Shown piece after piece: positions 49,159-57,883 of a DNA stretch of 64,000 nt. Source of the stretch: Shewanella zhangzhouensis (GTDB lineage Bacteria; Pseudomonadota; Gammaproteobacteria; Enterobacterales; Shewanellaceae). The notes below the pieces were generated by a model that made no database searches, was not told the origin of the DNA, and saw nothing but the letters and a program-made list of their open reading frames with translations. Every line of letters starts with the position of its first letter. Positions within the stretch are counted from its first letter, which is position 1. The DNA lies in the NCBI RefSeq assembly GCF_019457615.1, contig NZ_CP080414.1:1300501-1364500 (forward strand), read 5' to 3'. A program made the position numbers and the translations under genes.

Positions 49159-49653
49159 TTATTTCGCGGCTTCGCTCAGCAGTGCCTCGATATCCTTTGC
49201 CAGTTTTTGGGGATCTGTGGTGGGGGCGAACCTGTCTCTCACCTTGCCGTCACGGCCGACCAAAAACTTGGTGAAGTTCCACTTGATGGCCTTACTGCCC
49301 AGAAGGCCCGGCGCTTCCTGCTTAAGATGAGTGAACAGCGGGTGGGCCTTGTCGCCATTGACATCGATTTTGGCAAACAGCGGGAAGGTCACACCAAAAT
49401 TGAGTTCACAGAAACTCTGAATGTCTGACTCACTCCCTTGTTCCTGGGCTCCAAACTGATTGCAGGGAAAGCCGAGTATTTCCAGACCCTGCTCATGGTA
49501 TTTGCGATAGAGGCTTTCCAGCCCCTGATATTGCGGGGTAAAGCCACATTTGCTGGCGGTATTGACTATCAATAAGACCTTACCGCGATAGTTGGCCAAT
49601 GGCTGCTGCTCGCCCTTGATGGTGGTGGCGGCAAATTGATAAAGATCCGTCAT
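49159..49653 (-). CDS. Glutathione peroxidase (thiol, Cys type)
   Basis: The enzyme reduces peroxides with glutathione or thioredoxin. The 164-residue protein has IVNTASKCGFTPQYQGLESLY (peroxidatic Cys in ASKCG), GFPCNQFGAQEQGS (resolving-type Cys and the catalytic Gln) and IKWNFTKFLV (catalytic Trp/Asn), so the tetrad Cys-Gln-Trp-Asn is complete. It resembles BtuE-like bacterial Cys enzymes. Its transcript has no clear terminator before sRNA C, 100 bases downstream. Confidence 0.94.
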   Translation of the reverse strand: MTDLYQFAATTIKGEQQPLANYRGKVLLIVNTASKCGFTPQYQGLESLYRKYHEQGLEILGFPCNQFGAQEQGSESDIQSFCELNFGVTFPLFAKIDVNGDKAHPLFTHLKQEAPGLLGSKAIKWNFTKFLVGRDGKVRDRFAPTTDPQKLAKDIEALLSEAAK

Positions 49654-49802
49654 AAAAATGCTCCGGGTAGAAAATGAACAAACACATTCTAGATGTATTT
49701 ATTTAGGTGAGCAATTAAATTGCGTGCAATTTAATTGCTCGGTTGATATGACACAAAAATCTCAATATAGTCAGCCACAAGATGTAACCAACGGACGCCG
49801 CC

Positions 49803-51179
49803 GTGACAGAAAATTTGCCAGAACAGGAACCCAACCTGGCCCCACAGAATGAAGTGGGCCTGGTCGTACAACAGTTAACCGGCGCTGAGGGCCAGGCACA
49901 GGCCGAGGTGTTCTCAGAAATTCTCGAAGACGCCGAACCAGGCACTGTCGCACTGTTGCTGGAAGCCTTGCCGCTGGATGAGCGTTACGAGCGGTGGCAG
50001 CAAGTGGAGTTCGCTGATCGGGTAGAAGTGCTCAGCCTGATGCGCGCCGATCCGCGCATGGGCATCCTGCGGCGCATGCCAGACGACGAAGTCGACCTCC
50101 TCTTTGCCCAGTTAAGTCCTGAAGATCTGATTGAGTGGAGTGATTATCTCCCCGAGAGCTTTACCGACAGGGCATTGGCGCAAATGGGGGAGCGCCAGCG
50201 CCAGCACTTCGAACTCTATAATCAATATTCCGAAAACGAGATAGGCCGTTATGCCGACCACCAGATGTTGGTGCTTTCCACCAAGGCAACCATAGGTCAG
50301 GCGCAGCGCTTTTTTCGCCGAATCGAGCTCGACTGTAACGACTCGCTGTTTTTGGTGGACGAAGAAGACCACTTCCGGGGGGCCGTGAGTCGCTACGAGG
50401 TGTTTCGCAGTAATCCCGATGAGCCATTACTGAGTCTGATGGACGAAGACAGTCGAGCCATCAGCGCCGATGCGACCCTGATGGAAGCGGCTGAACTGCT
50501 CGAACACAGCCGTGATGTCGAGCTGCCGGTGGTGGACGACGAAGGTGGGCTGATTGGCCGGGTGACGTTGAGAACTGCTACCGAGTTGGTTCGGGAGCAC
50601 TACGAAGCCCAGCTGATGGCGAGCGCCGGTATGAATGAAACCGACGACTTGTTTGCCCCCATTATGAAAGGTGCGCGGCGTCGCGCGGTTTGGCTGGGTA
50701 TTAACCTGCTCACGGCCTTCCTCGCGTCGGCCACCATCGGTTTGTTTGAAGATGTGCTGTCGCAGGTGGTTGCCCTTGCGGTATTGATGCCTATCGTTGC
50801 CTCCATGGGCGGTATTGCCGGCAGCCAGTCGCTGACGCTGATGATCCGTGGCATGGCCATGGGGCAGATTTCGGCCGGTAACCTCTGGTCACTGATGAAA
50901 AACGAACTGGGCATAGGGGCAGTAAATGGCGTGCTCTGGGCCATTGTCATAGGCGCTGTGTCTGGCTGGTGGTTTAACAATGAAATCATTGGTATAGCCA
51001 TTGGCTGCGCCATTCTGATCAATATGCTGGTGGCGGCCGGTGCCGGGGTATTGGTGCCCATGGTGCTGCAAAAAATGGATCAGGACCCTGCGCTATCGGG
51101 GTCGGTGATTCTGACCACAGTGACGGATGTGATTGGCTTTCTCAGTTTCCTTGGCCTTGCGACCATACTCTTTCTATGA
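49803..51179 (+). CDS. mgtE: Magnesium transporter MgtE
   Basis: MgtE is a Mg2+ channel gated by cytoplasmic Mg2+. The 458-residue product starts at GTG 49803 and has the MgtE N-terminal superhelix (about 25-130). A CBS pair (about 140-265) includes ALLEHSRDVELPVVDDEGGLIGRVTL-type EAAELLEHSRDVELP, and five C-terminal membrane helices begin RRAVWLGINLLTAFLASATIGLFE, with GGIAGSQSLTLMIRGMA forming the pore region. The stop overlaps the next gene by four bases (ATGA), so the GNAT protein is translationally coupled. Confidence 0.93.
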   Translation: MTENLPEQEPNLAPQNEVGLVVQQLTGAEGQAQAEVFSEILEDAEPGTVALLLEALPLDERYERWQQVEFADRVEVLSLMRADPRMGILRRMPDDEVDLLFAQLSPEDLIEWSDYLPESFTDRALAQMGERQRQHFELYNQYSENEIGRYADHQMLVLSTKATIGQAQRFFRRIELDCNDSLFLVDEEDHFRGAVSRYEVFRSNPDEPLLSLMDEDSRAISADATLMEAAELLEHSRDVELPVVDDEGGLIGRVTLRTATELVREHYEAQLMASAGMNETDDLFAPIMKGARRRAVWLGINLLTAFLASATIGLFEDVLSQVVALAVLMPIVASMGGIAGSQSLTLMIRGMAMGQISAGNLWSLMKNELGIGAVNGVLWAIVIGAVSGWWFNNEIIGIAIGCAILINMLVAAGAGVLVPMVLQKMDQDPALSGSVILTTVTDVIGFLSFLGLATILFL

Positions 51180-51700
51180 CGCCAACCCTCACCATCAGCC
51201 AAGCCACCAGCGATGCAGACTTCGCCGCCGCTGCGGATCTGATTGACAGCCGGGATGATAACCATCATCCCCTCGACAGAGCAGCACTGGCCAAGGCCAG
51301 ATTGCTGCTGTTGGCGTGGCTCGATGATACCCCGGTGGGCTGCGGTGCCATTAAGGCGGGCGAGGGTGAGGTGGCGGAATTAGGCTATCTGGTGGTGGCC
51401 TCGGGTTATCGCCGCCTCGGCATTGGTGCCAGGCTCACCCAGGCCCGCATTGACTGGGCCAGCGCACAGGGGATAAAACTCCTGTGGGCGACGGTAAGAG
51501 CGGAAAACCAGGCCAGTCGTGAGAATCTGCTCAAGGCCGGTTGGCAATTTTACGGGGATTACCTCAGTATCCGCGGCACGGGCAATACCATAGGCTGGTA
51601 TGTGTTGCCGCTCATGCAAGGACTCGATATCCAGGCTTTAATGGCGGGCCCCATTGGCAACAGGACACCCGTCATTCAGGGGAGCGGGGAGCCCGACTGA
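51176..51700 (+). CDS. GNAT family N-acetyltransferase
   Basis: The 174-residue protein shows the GNAT acetyl-CoA site VVASGYRRLGIGARLTQARIDWA (the Arg/Gly-x-x-Gly-x-Gly pattern, about residues 75-96) and the preceding strand AELGYLVV. N-terminal residues 1-60 resemble loosely typical GNATs. The substrate is unknown. It overlaps mgtE by four bases and its 3' end overlaps the EamA gene on the other strand by 29 bases. Confidence 0.85.
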   Translation: MTPTLTISQATSDADFAAAADLIDSRDDNHHPLDRAALAKARLLLLAWLDDTPVGCGAIKAGEGEVAELGYLVVASGYRRLGIGARLTQARIDWASAQGIKLLWATVRAENQASRENLLKAGWQFYGDYLSIRGTGNTIGWYVLPLMQGLDIQALMAGPIGNRTPVIQGSGEPD

Positions 51701-52544
51701 CACGCTGGCGCCACAGCCCTTTAAGTTCCGGGTACACAGGCAACACAGCCGAGCACATCACCAGCCCAATGCCCACCAGGCTTAGCCAATTGGGCACCTC
51801 ATCCAAGAACCATAATCCGAGCAAAGTGGCGAACACCAGTCCCGTGTACTCCGCCGGGGCCAGCTGGCTGGCATCGGCTCGTCGATAGGCATGGATCACC
51901 AGATAGGTCATGCCCAAATAGAAGAGTGCCAGCAGCATACCCACGATGGAGGCATCCCAAACCAGAGGTGCTCCTTCAAATGCCGCGGCGGGGATCAAAA
52001 ACACCATGGCAAAAGCATTGGACCAGAACAGGGTGCTGAAGGGATGCTCAGCGGCGGAATAGCGCTTCAAAATGAGGTTATTGCTGGCGCTGATAAGAGC
52101 GCCCAATACCGCCAGCAGCAGGTAAGGGTTGAGGCTGCTTGGCTGGCTTATCATCAGGATGCCACAGAAACCGATAATGCCTGCAACACTGCGCCTGTAA
52201 CCTATGGTTTCTTTTAAAAACGCGGCTGACATCACCAGCAGCATCAGCGGTGACAGGTAAAGCACGGCGGTCACTGAGGCCAGTGGCAGGTTCATAATGG
52301 CAATGAAAAACAGCCCATTGCCAAGGCCAATCAGCAGTGCCCGCACCATGTGTACCCGGTACAGGGGACTGATGCGCAGCCCTCCCTGAAGCCGCCAGAC
52401 AAACGGCAGCACCAGCAGGGTGGCAAACAGCTGGCGATAGAGCACCAGCTGAAATACCCCCGTGTTCGGGTCGAGAAGTTTGATTAACAGACTGCCGGTG
52501 GCAATCAGCCATTGGGCCAGCAGTATCATCAGCAGAGCTTGCAT
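51672..52544 (-). CDS. EamA family transporter (DMT superfamily)
   Basis: This is a 290-residue inner-membrane exporter-like protein with ten membrane helices in two EamA halves. I start at ATG 52544 (MQALLMILLAQWLIATGSLLIKLL); a frame to 52592 is possible but adds no helix. Motifs include ALLIGLGNGLFFIAIMNLPLASVTAVLYLSPLM (end of repeat 1) and RADASQLAPAEYTGLVFATLLGLWFLDEVP (repeat 2). Substrate unknown; the family includes amino-acid and metabolite exporters. Confidence 0.87.
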   Translation of the reverse strand: MQALLMILLAQWLIATGSLLIKLLDPNTGVFQLVLYRQLFATLLVLPFVWRLQGGLRISPLYRVHMVRALLIGLGNGLFFIAIMNLPLASVTAVLYLSPLMLLVMSAAFLKETIGYRRSVAGIIGFCGILMISQPSSLNPYLLLAVLGALISASNNLILKRYSAAEHPFSTLFWSNAFAMVFLIPAAAFEGAPLVWDASIVGMLLALFYLGMTYLVIHAYRRADASQLAPAEYTGLVFATLLGLWFLDEVPNWLSLVGIGLVMCSAVLPVYPELKGLWRQRVSRAPRSPE

Positions 52545-52752
52545 TGAAACCCACACATCACAGGTCAGGCCGCCTAAAATACCACCGTACACATAAGCCG
52601 TCTTGCTGAAAATGAGCCGCTACAATTGAAAAAATGTGTTTGTAGCAATAAAGTTGCAGCTTGCTGCCTGCCCATCCTCATTGGGATGTCCTGTTATCAG
52701 GGAATGCGCACCTGTAGCCCCGTCTGAGCAACCGAGAATCACAATACAAATC

Positions 52753-54402
52753 ATGGCTCGAATACTTGCAGCGATATTAGGCATTACTCTGTTCCTTCCC
52801 CTGTTCTGGTCAGTGAAGGCCAATGCCGCGGTTGCTCTGGATGCGCCTTACCAGTTTGTGGCTGCCGACGATGATGTATTGCCCACGGCCTTTGAAGCCG
52901 TGCCCGATTGGCTTGATAAGCACAAAGACATCAAAAGACTCCCTTTAAGTGGTGGCCAGTTTTATCTTGCCGTGCCCTTTATGGTGAATGAAAACCGCAG
53001 CGACTGGGTGGTCAATCTGCATAACTCCATCGCTGAAAAGGTGGATTATCTGGTGCTTGGGCGCGATGGCAGTCGTCAGCTCTCGAGCAGCGGCTATTAC
53101 GCGCCTTATCAGTATCTTTTCGATTACGGCCGTAATGTCACCCTGAGATACGGGGTGGAATATTGGCTGCTGGTGCGGGTGGAGTCGCGCTACTTCTCAT
53201 CCTTTCCCAAACTCGAAATCAACCCTGTGCCGGAGCATCGGCAGCTAACCGATAGACTGGCGGTGGCCGTGCTGCTTTGCCTGGGAGGGCTGCTGTTTAT
53301 TGCCTTCTACAACTTGCTGATTTACGGCTCCACCAGGGACAAGGCGTTCCTGTATTACGGGCTGTATGTCATCGTGTATTTGCTTGGTTGGGCCTTTACC
53401 TTCCATGTCCCCGCACATCTTTTGAGCATTCATGGGATTGGTGTGCATCATGTGTTTTTTATCGGACTGCCAATTTTTAATATTCTGTTCTATAAACATT
53501 TTTTGCAGCTTCCCAGCTACTCACCCCGTTTGTGGCGTCTCAGCCAGTATCTGCTCTGGGCCTGTATTCTGGCGCTGCCCACCAGTTGGTTGCTGATTTC
53601 CTACACTGCCATTATTGCCTCGGTATTGATTGGTGCCTGGATAGTGCTGGCCATTGTGGCGGGTAATGTGTGCCTGATGAAGGGTTTCTCACCGGCCCGT
53701 TATTTCATCATGGCGTTTAGCTGCCTGCTGTTGCCTGCCATGTTGATTCTGCCCGGTAACATGGGGCTGACATCGGATATTATTGAATACGCCGAGTTTG
53801 CCACCCTGGCAGGTGGCACGGCCGACGCCCTGCTGCTCTCTCTGGCGTTGGCCAATAAGCTCAAGTTGCTGTCTGAAGAGCGCAAGGCTTATATCGAAGA
53901 GCTCAGCTCCGCCTGGGAAAAGGCCCGGGTCGACAGCCTCACCCAGATAGGCAATCGCTACGCCTTCGATGAATATCTGCAAACCTGCAATACCTTTGGT
54001 GTGGCGGTAACAAAACCCACGGCTCTGGTGCTGCTGGATGTCGATGGCATTAAGAAAGTCAATGACACCCTCGGTCATCAGGTGGGGGATGAACTGCTGA
54101 GAGTCCTGGTGCAGGAGCTAAAGTCGCTGGATATTCCCAAACTTAAACTCTTTCGGGTAGGGGGGGATGAGTTTGCGCTTTTTTTGGATGGGGCATTCTT
54201 ATCTCTGGTCACCGACAAACTGGAGAATATAGAAACCATCTTTGCCCGGCAGGGCTTTACCGATGCCGGTGTCAGCTTCGGATATGCCCTGGACAGCGAG
54301 GTGCAAAAATCTCACGAATGGTTAAGGGCAGCTGACACCAGTATGTACACCTTTAAAGCCGAAAAAAGGCGCGAGCTGGCCGTCGATGCCATGGAGGCAT
54401 GA
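52753..54402 (+). CDS. Diguanylate cyclase with 7TMR-DISM sensor
   Basis: The protein makes cyclic di-GMP in response to an outside signal. The 549-residue product starts at ATG 52753 (MARILAAILGITLFLPLF); a signal peptide is followed by an extracellular 7TMR-DISM domain (about 30-175). Seven membrane helices (about 190-390) come next. The C-terminal GGDEF domain (about 400-540) shows LVLLDVDGIKKVNDTLGHQVGD and intact VGGDEF. Residues IPKL occupy the usual inhibitory-site position, so product inhibition is doubtful. Confidence 0.92.
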   Translation: MARILAAILGITLFLPLFWSVKANAAVALDAPYQFVAADDDVLPTAFEAVPDWLDKHKDIKRLPLSGGQFYLAVPFMVNENRSDWVVNLHNSIAEKVDYLVLGRDGSRQLSSSGYYAPYQYLFDYGRNVTLRYGVEYWLLVRVESRYFSSFPKLEINPVPEHRQLTDRLAVAVLLCLGGLLFIAFYNLLIYGSTRDKAFLYYGLYVIVYLLGWAFTFHVPAHLLSIHGIGVHHVFFIGLPIFNILFYKHFLQLPSYSPRLWRLSQYLLWACILALPTSWLLISYTAIIASVLIGAWIVLAIVAGNVCLMKGFSPARYFIMAFSCLLLPAMLILPGNMGLTSDIIEYAEFATLAGGTADALLLSLALANKLKLLSEERKAYIEELSSAWEKARVDSLTQIGNRYAFDEYLQTCNTFGVAVTKPTALVLLDVDGIKKVNDTLGHQVGDELLRVLVQELKSLDIPKLKLFRVGGDEFALFLDGAFLSLVTDKLENIETIFARQGFTDAGVSFGYALDSEVQKSHEWLRAADTSMYTFKAEKRRELAVDAMEA

Positions 54403-54449
54403 GTCTTGGGTCGTGTGGGTGACAATCTGCTTTGATTACCCGTAGTGGA

Positions 54450-54483
54450 TAAAAAGGCGGCCTGAAGGCCGCTTTTTTTATTG
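54450..54483 (+). terminator. Terminator after the diguanylate cyclase gene
   Basis: AAAAAGGCGGCC / GGCCGCTTTTTTT with a short loop and T run, about 50 bases after the stop. Confidence 0.9.
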
Positions 54484-54600
54484 CCCGACACAGGTTTGGC
54501 AACGCGATGACCAAGGGCTAACGCATTTTGCACTGTGTATGCTCGCCAAGGCCGCAGTATCCACCTCTATTCAAAAGCGCATTTACCGGGAGCAGGATAA

Positions 54601-54631
54601 GAAAAAGGCAAGCCAAACGGCTTGCCTGAGA
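54601..54631 (-). terminator. Terminator of the small basic-protein gene
   Basis: On the minus strand GGCAAGCC / GGCTTGCC with an AAAC-type loop is followed by TTTTTC. It lies about 20 bases after the stop of the 53-residue gene. Confidence 0.85.
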
Positions 54632-54649
54632 GTATTTGGTTGGGGAGCT

Positions 54650-54811
54650 TCAGCGCCACTTGCTTTGGAGATATTCCACCTCGGCATTTTCGTCAAAGTA
54701 GCGGCGCTTGGTATCGCGTCTACGCTGTTTGACCCGCTTGTTCTTTTGCTTCCCTTTGACGTTATCGCCCCATGGCGAGTCTTCGTCTTCAAATTCGTAG
54801 GAGTGTGACAT
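54650..54811 (-). CDS. Small basic/acidic protein of unknown function (53 aa)
   Basis: I do not recognise this protein. The 53-residue frame from ATG 54811 (MSHSYEFEDEDSPWG) has AAAAGG just upstream and a terminator just downstream. It has an acidic N-terminus (EFEDED), a strongly basic middle (KGKQKNKRVKQRRRDTKRR) and an aromatic acidic end (YFDENAEVEYLQSKW). No membrane segment or domain is seen; the basic stretch could bind nucleic acid, but that is a guess. An RNA-methyltransferase gene lies upstream on the same strand about 205 bases away. Confidence 0.72.
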   Translation of the reverse strand: MSHSYEFEDEDSPWGDNVKGKQKNKRVKQRRRDTKRRYFDENAEVEYLQSKWR

Positions 54812-55015
54812 GACCTTTTCCAGCTGAACACTTGTGCCACTCTGGCACAGGATCTTTTTACCCAATGGTCATGACAAGCTAAAGCGAAAAATTTATTGTT
54901 TTATGGTGAAAAAAATTGCCCGAAGCGGCGAGGCGGTCACAGTCTGAAACCAGCCTTAAATCCCAGCCCCGGGCGATTCGTTTGTGTTCGGTTTTATGAA
55001 GGCCACAAACCTGCT

Positions 55016-56362
55016 TCAGCGGCGACGCATACGGGCCACAAACATACCGTCGGCATTGGCCTGCTGTGGCCACAGGGTCAGAATAGCGCTCTGTTCACCA
55101 CTGAAGGGATGTACGGTGGCATCGAGCTCAAAATCTTCATCTGAGGCCAAAAAGGCCTCGACCACGGTTTCGTTTTCGGCACGGGCCAGGGAGCAGGTGG
55201 CGTACACCAGCACGCCGCCGCTGCGCACCGCGGTGCTGGCGCGGCGCAAAATATCCAGCTGCAGCGCTGGCTTATCCAAAATGGTGCTGGCATCGTCAAT
55301 CCAGCGCATGTCCGGGTTGCGGCGCCAGGTGCCGGTGCAGGAGCAGGGCGCATCCACGAGCACGCCATCAAAATAGTCTGCCTTGACCGGCAGTTTGTCA
55401 CTGCGCCAGGGGCTGATTTGAATCGGCGCAAAACCGGCTTTATCGGCGCGGCGCAGCAGCTCTTCCAGTGCCTTGGGACGAATGTCGGAGGCGATGAGTT
55501 CACCCACGCCGCCGCGTTTTTGCATCAGTGAGAAAAGCTGCAGGCTCTTGCCGCCGGCGCCAGCGCAGGCATCCCACCAACGCTCGCCCGCTTTGGGAGC
55601 TGCCACTTCACCAATGGCCTGAGAAGCCAAATCCTGCACTTCAAGCTTGCCCGATTTATAGGCCGCCACCGCATCCAGGTTGATGCTTTGGCTGGCAAGC
55701 TCAATGGCATCATTAAATACTGTGCTTGGGACGGCGCAGATGTCATCGGCCTCAAGCTGCTTTATCACCTGCTCGCGGGATTCGCCCTGGGCACGGGTCC
55801 ACAGGGGCGGGCGGCGGCAAAGCGCATCGACAAAAGCGAGCTTGTCACCCTCGGCCAGGCTGATGTGCTCCCAGGCCCACTCCGGCAGCAGATCCGTTGG
55901 GGCGAATTCACCGCCAAACTGCTTACCTAAGGCGGCGCAAAGGGCGTTAAGGCCCTCTGGCGAATCGCCAAAGGCAGGTATTTCCAACTTAGCCAGATTG
56001 GCCTGTGACAGCCAGCCGCTCTGGATATCCTGCCAGGGGTGATTTTCAATGGCGGCCACCAGGCTTAACTGGGTAAACCAACGCGGGCTCTGGGCCTCGC
56101 CCAAGCCTTCAATATTGGCATTTGCGTCATCGACGGCAGGCAGGTTTTTCAGCCAGCCCCACCAACGGAACAGGCCAAACAGGGTCTCACGGATAAGCTT
56201 ACGGTCTTTGGAACCGTGCTTTTTATGCTCACGGAAATAGTTGGCCAGTACCCGGTCGGCACCTTCGCGCTGCTTAAAAATATGCGAAACCAGCAGATGC
56301 AGCGTGTTGGCATAACTGATGGCGCGGCGCTCGGCCGACGAGAGAGGTGCTGGATGTGACAT
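55016..56362 (-). CDS. RsmB/NOP family RNA (cytosine-5) methyltransferase
   Basis: The 448-residue protein has an N-terminal helical domain and a SAM-dependent catalytic domain. WWDACAGAGGKSLQL is the SAM loop (about residue 262). DAPCSCTGTWRRNPD (about 340) carries the first catalytic cysteine of m5C enzymes, and LVYATCSLARAENE the second cysteine (about 395). The domain order is similar to RsmB/RsmF, but the N-terminus is not a good RsmB match, so the target RNA is open. It probably methylates rRNA. Confidence 0.9.
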   Translation of the reverse strand: MSHPAPLSSAERRAISYANTLHLLVSHIFKQREGADRVLANYFREHKKHGSKDRKLIRETLFGLFRWWGWLKNLPAVDDANANIEGLGEAQSPRWFTQLSLVAAIENHPWQDIQSGWLSQANLAKLEIPAFGDSPEGLNALCAALGKQFGGEFAPTDLLPEWAWEHISLAEGDKLAFVDALCRRPPLWTRAQGESREQVIKQLEADDICAVPSTVFNDAIELASQSINLDAVAAYKSGKLEVQDLASQAIGEVAAPKAGERWWDACAGAGGKSLQLFSLMQKRGGVGELIASDIRPKALEELLRRADKAGFAPIQISPWRSDKLPVKADYFDGVLVDAPCSCTGTWRRNPDMRWIDDASTILDKPALQLDILRRASTAVRSGGVLVYATCSLARAENETVVEAFLASDEDFELDATVHPFSGEQSAILTLWPQQANADGMFVARMRRR

Positions 56363-56400
56363 GGGCGTGCCTGCGTGAAAAAACCGGCGCCGATTGTAGC

Positions 56401-56423
56401 AGATGCGCCGCGAGGGCGCATCT
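56401..56423. terminator. Inverted repeat between RsmB/NOP and GST genes
   Basis: AGATGCGCC / GGGCGCATCT with a GCGA-type loop lies after the GST stop at 56459 on the minus strand. No T tract follows in either direction, so it may be an RNA-stabilising or weak terminator hairpin. Confidence 0.35.
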
Positions 56424-56458
56424 GGGAAGGCTGAAACTCAATTGCCGGGACTGGTGTC

Positions 56459-57127
56459 TCAGCGGGTTACCATCCTGGCGATGTCTTTGGCGCGCTCTTC
56501 GGCGGATTTCTCGCTTGGTGGTGGCACCGCAAGGCCCCTGGCTACGGCGGGCCGTGCAGCGATGCGCTCGAGCCAGTTTTGCAGTGCATCCAAACCACCG
56601 ATATCCACGCCGCTCCAGTCATGGATGCGCACCCAGGGGAAGGTGGCGATATCGGCAATGCTGTACTCGTCACCGGCAAGATACGCATGCTTCTCAAGCT
56701 GGGTATTCATCACCTCAAACAGGCGCCGTCCTTCCTTTTGATAGCGCTCAATGGCGGCCGGAATTTTTTCCGGGAAGTAGCGATAAAACACGTTCGCCTG
56801 ACCCATCATGGGGCCAACGCCGCCCATCTGGAACATCAGCCATTGGATAACCTGCGAGCGAGCCTTGGGCTCGGTTGGCAGTAACTTGCCGGTTTTCTCG
56901 GCCAGATACAGCAAGATGGCGCCCGATTCAAACACTGCAAAGTCGTCGTTATCGGTATCGACAATCGCCGGAATGCGGCCATTGGGGTTGATGGCCAGAA
57001 ACTCTGGCTTCTTTTGCTCGAGGGTCATGAGATCGAGGGCATGCACCCGATAATCGAGCCCAAGTTCTTCAAGGGCGATGGAAATTTTATGGCCGTTGGG
57101 GGTTGCGGCGGTATAAAGCTCAATCAT
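56459..57127 (-). CDS. Glutathione S-transferase family protein (YfcG/Ure2p-like)
   Basis: This 222-residue protein has the thioredoxin-like N-terminal domain (MIELYTAATPNGHKISIALEEL; Thr/Asn active region in the N-terminal TPNG) and the FLAINPNGRIPAIVDTDNDDF block, followed by the FESGAILLYLAEKTG and the all-helical C-terminal domain (SIADIATFPWVR). TPNGHK resembles bacterial disulfide-bond reductases such as YfcG. Substrate unknown. It lies 12 bases after the next GST gene and probably shares its transcript. Confidence 0.9.
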   Translation of the reverse strand: MIELYTAATPNGHKISIALEELGLDYRVHALDLMTLEQKKPEFLAINPNGRIPAIVDTDNDDFAVFESGAILLYLAEKTGKLLPTEPKARSQVIQWLMFQMGGVGPMMGQANVFYRYFPEKIPAAIERYQKEGRRLFEVMNTQLEKHAYLAGDEYSIADIATFPWVRIHDWSGVDIGGLDALQNWLERIAARPAVARGLAVPPPSEKSAEERAKDIARMVTR

Positions 57128-57139
57128 GGTGTGCTCCTT

Positions 57140-57769
57140 TTATTGCTGGCTTGTCAGCAGGGCGGCCACTGTGGGACGTGCGGCAATGGCGGCGTGCCAG
57201 CGGCGGATGTTGGGCATGGCATCGGTCAGTTCAATCTCGAGCCGTGGCAGGAAGCCTATCAGTACGAAACCTGTGATATCGGCAATGCTGAAGCGGTCGA
57301 TGGCAACGAAGTCTCGGCCCTCGAGGCGTGCTTCCAGGGTAGGCAGAAACTCGATGATGCGCTCGCGGGATTCAGCGCCCCAGGCCTCAACAAAGCGCTC
57401 ACGGTCTTTGAAAAAGCCGGTGAGGTTACGAAACGCCTGAAACGCCACCATCAGGCCATTCAGCTCCAGCACCCGGTTCCACATTTCCACCTGTGCCTGC
57501 TCCAGTGGACTGTTGCCAAACAGGCTTTGGTCACTTGGGTGCAGGGCATCGAAATAGCGGCAGATGGCGACTGATTCGCAGATATGGGTGCCATCGTCCA
57601 GCGCCAGCACTGGAATACGGCCATTGACGCTTTTACGTTTAAATTCAGGGGTCAGGTTGTCACCACCTCGCAAATCCAGTTGCTCTCTTGGCACCTCAAT
57701 GCCGAGTTCTGCCAGAAAAATGCCGACACGGCGGGCACTGGGGGTAGGGGCAAGCTCGAGGATTTTCAT
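57140..57769 (-). CDS. Glutathione S-transferase family protein
   Basis: The 209-residue protein shows a GST fold: MKILELAPTPSARRVGIFLAELGIEVPRE (N-terminal domain), RKSVNGRIPVLALDDGTHICESVAICRYFDAL (cis-Pro and Glu-Ser glutathione site), and C-terminal helices with RFSIADITGFVLIGFLPRL. It differs clearly from the next GST gene. It is divergent from a TetR gene, with two TetR-like operator repeats between them, so it is the probable regulated target. Confidence 0.88.
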   Translation of the reverse strand: MKILELAPTPSARRVGIFLAELGIEVPREQLDLRGGDNLTPEFKRKSVNGRIPVLALDDGTHICESVAICRYFDALHPSDQSLFGNSPLEQAQVEMWNRVLELNGLMVAFQAFRNLTGFFKDRERFVEAWGAESRERIIEFLPTLEARLEGRDFVAIDRFSIADITGFVLIGFLPRLEIELTDAMPNIRRWHAAIAARPTVAALLTSQQ

Positions 57770-57785
57770 AAGGTCTCTCTTTATC

Positions 57786-57834
57786 TGAACGATCGGTTAG
57801 GATAGAATCTACTGCATAACTGAACGAACGGTCA
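57786..57834 (+). promoter_or_regulatory. Two TetR-type operator repeats
   Basis: TGAACGATCGGTTA (57786) and TGAACGAACGGTCA (57821) are two copies of one motif, start to start 35 bases apart. They lie between the divergent GST and TetR genes. The core GAACGAxCGGT is imperfectly palindromic, like AcrR/FadR-type TetR operators. They probably bind the TetR protein encoded next to them. Confidence 0.65.
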
Positions 57835-57883
57835 ATAATTAGATCGTGAGTTGATATTCACTTTTGCGACGAGATATTCCCCA

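Noticed and set aside
54886..55015. Possible terminator hairpin after the RsmB/NOP gene (GCC-rich stem followed by T)
   Set aside because: The stem is only three to four pairs with several mismatches, so I do not list it as a terminator.
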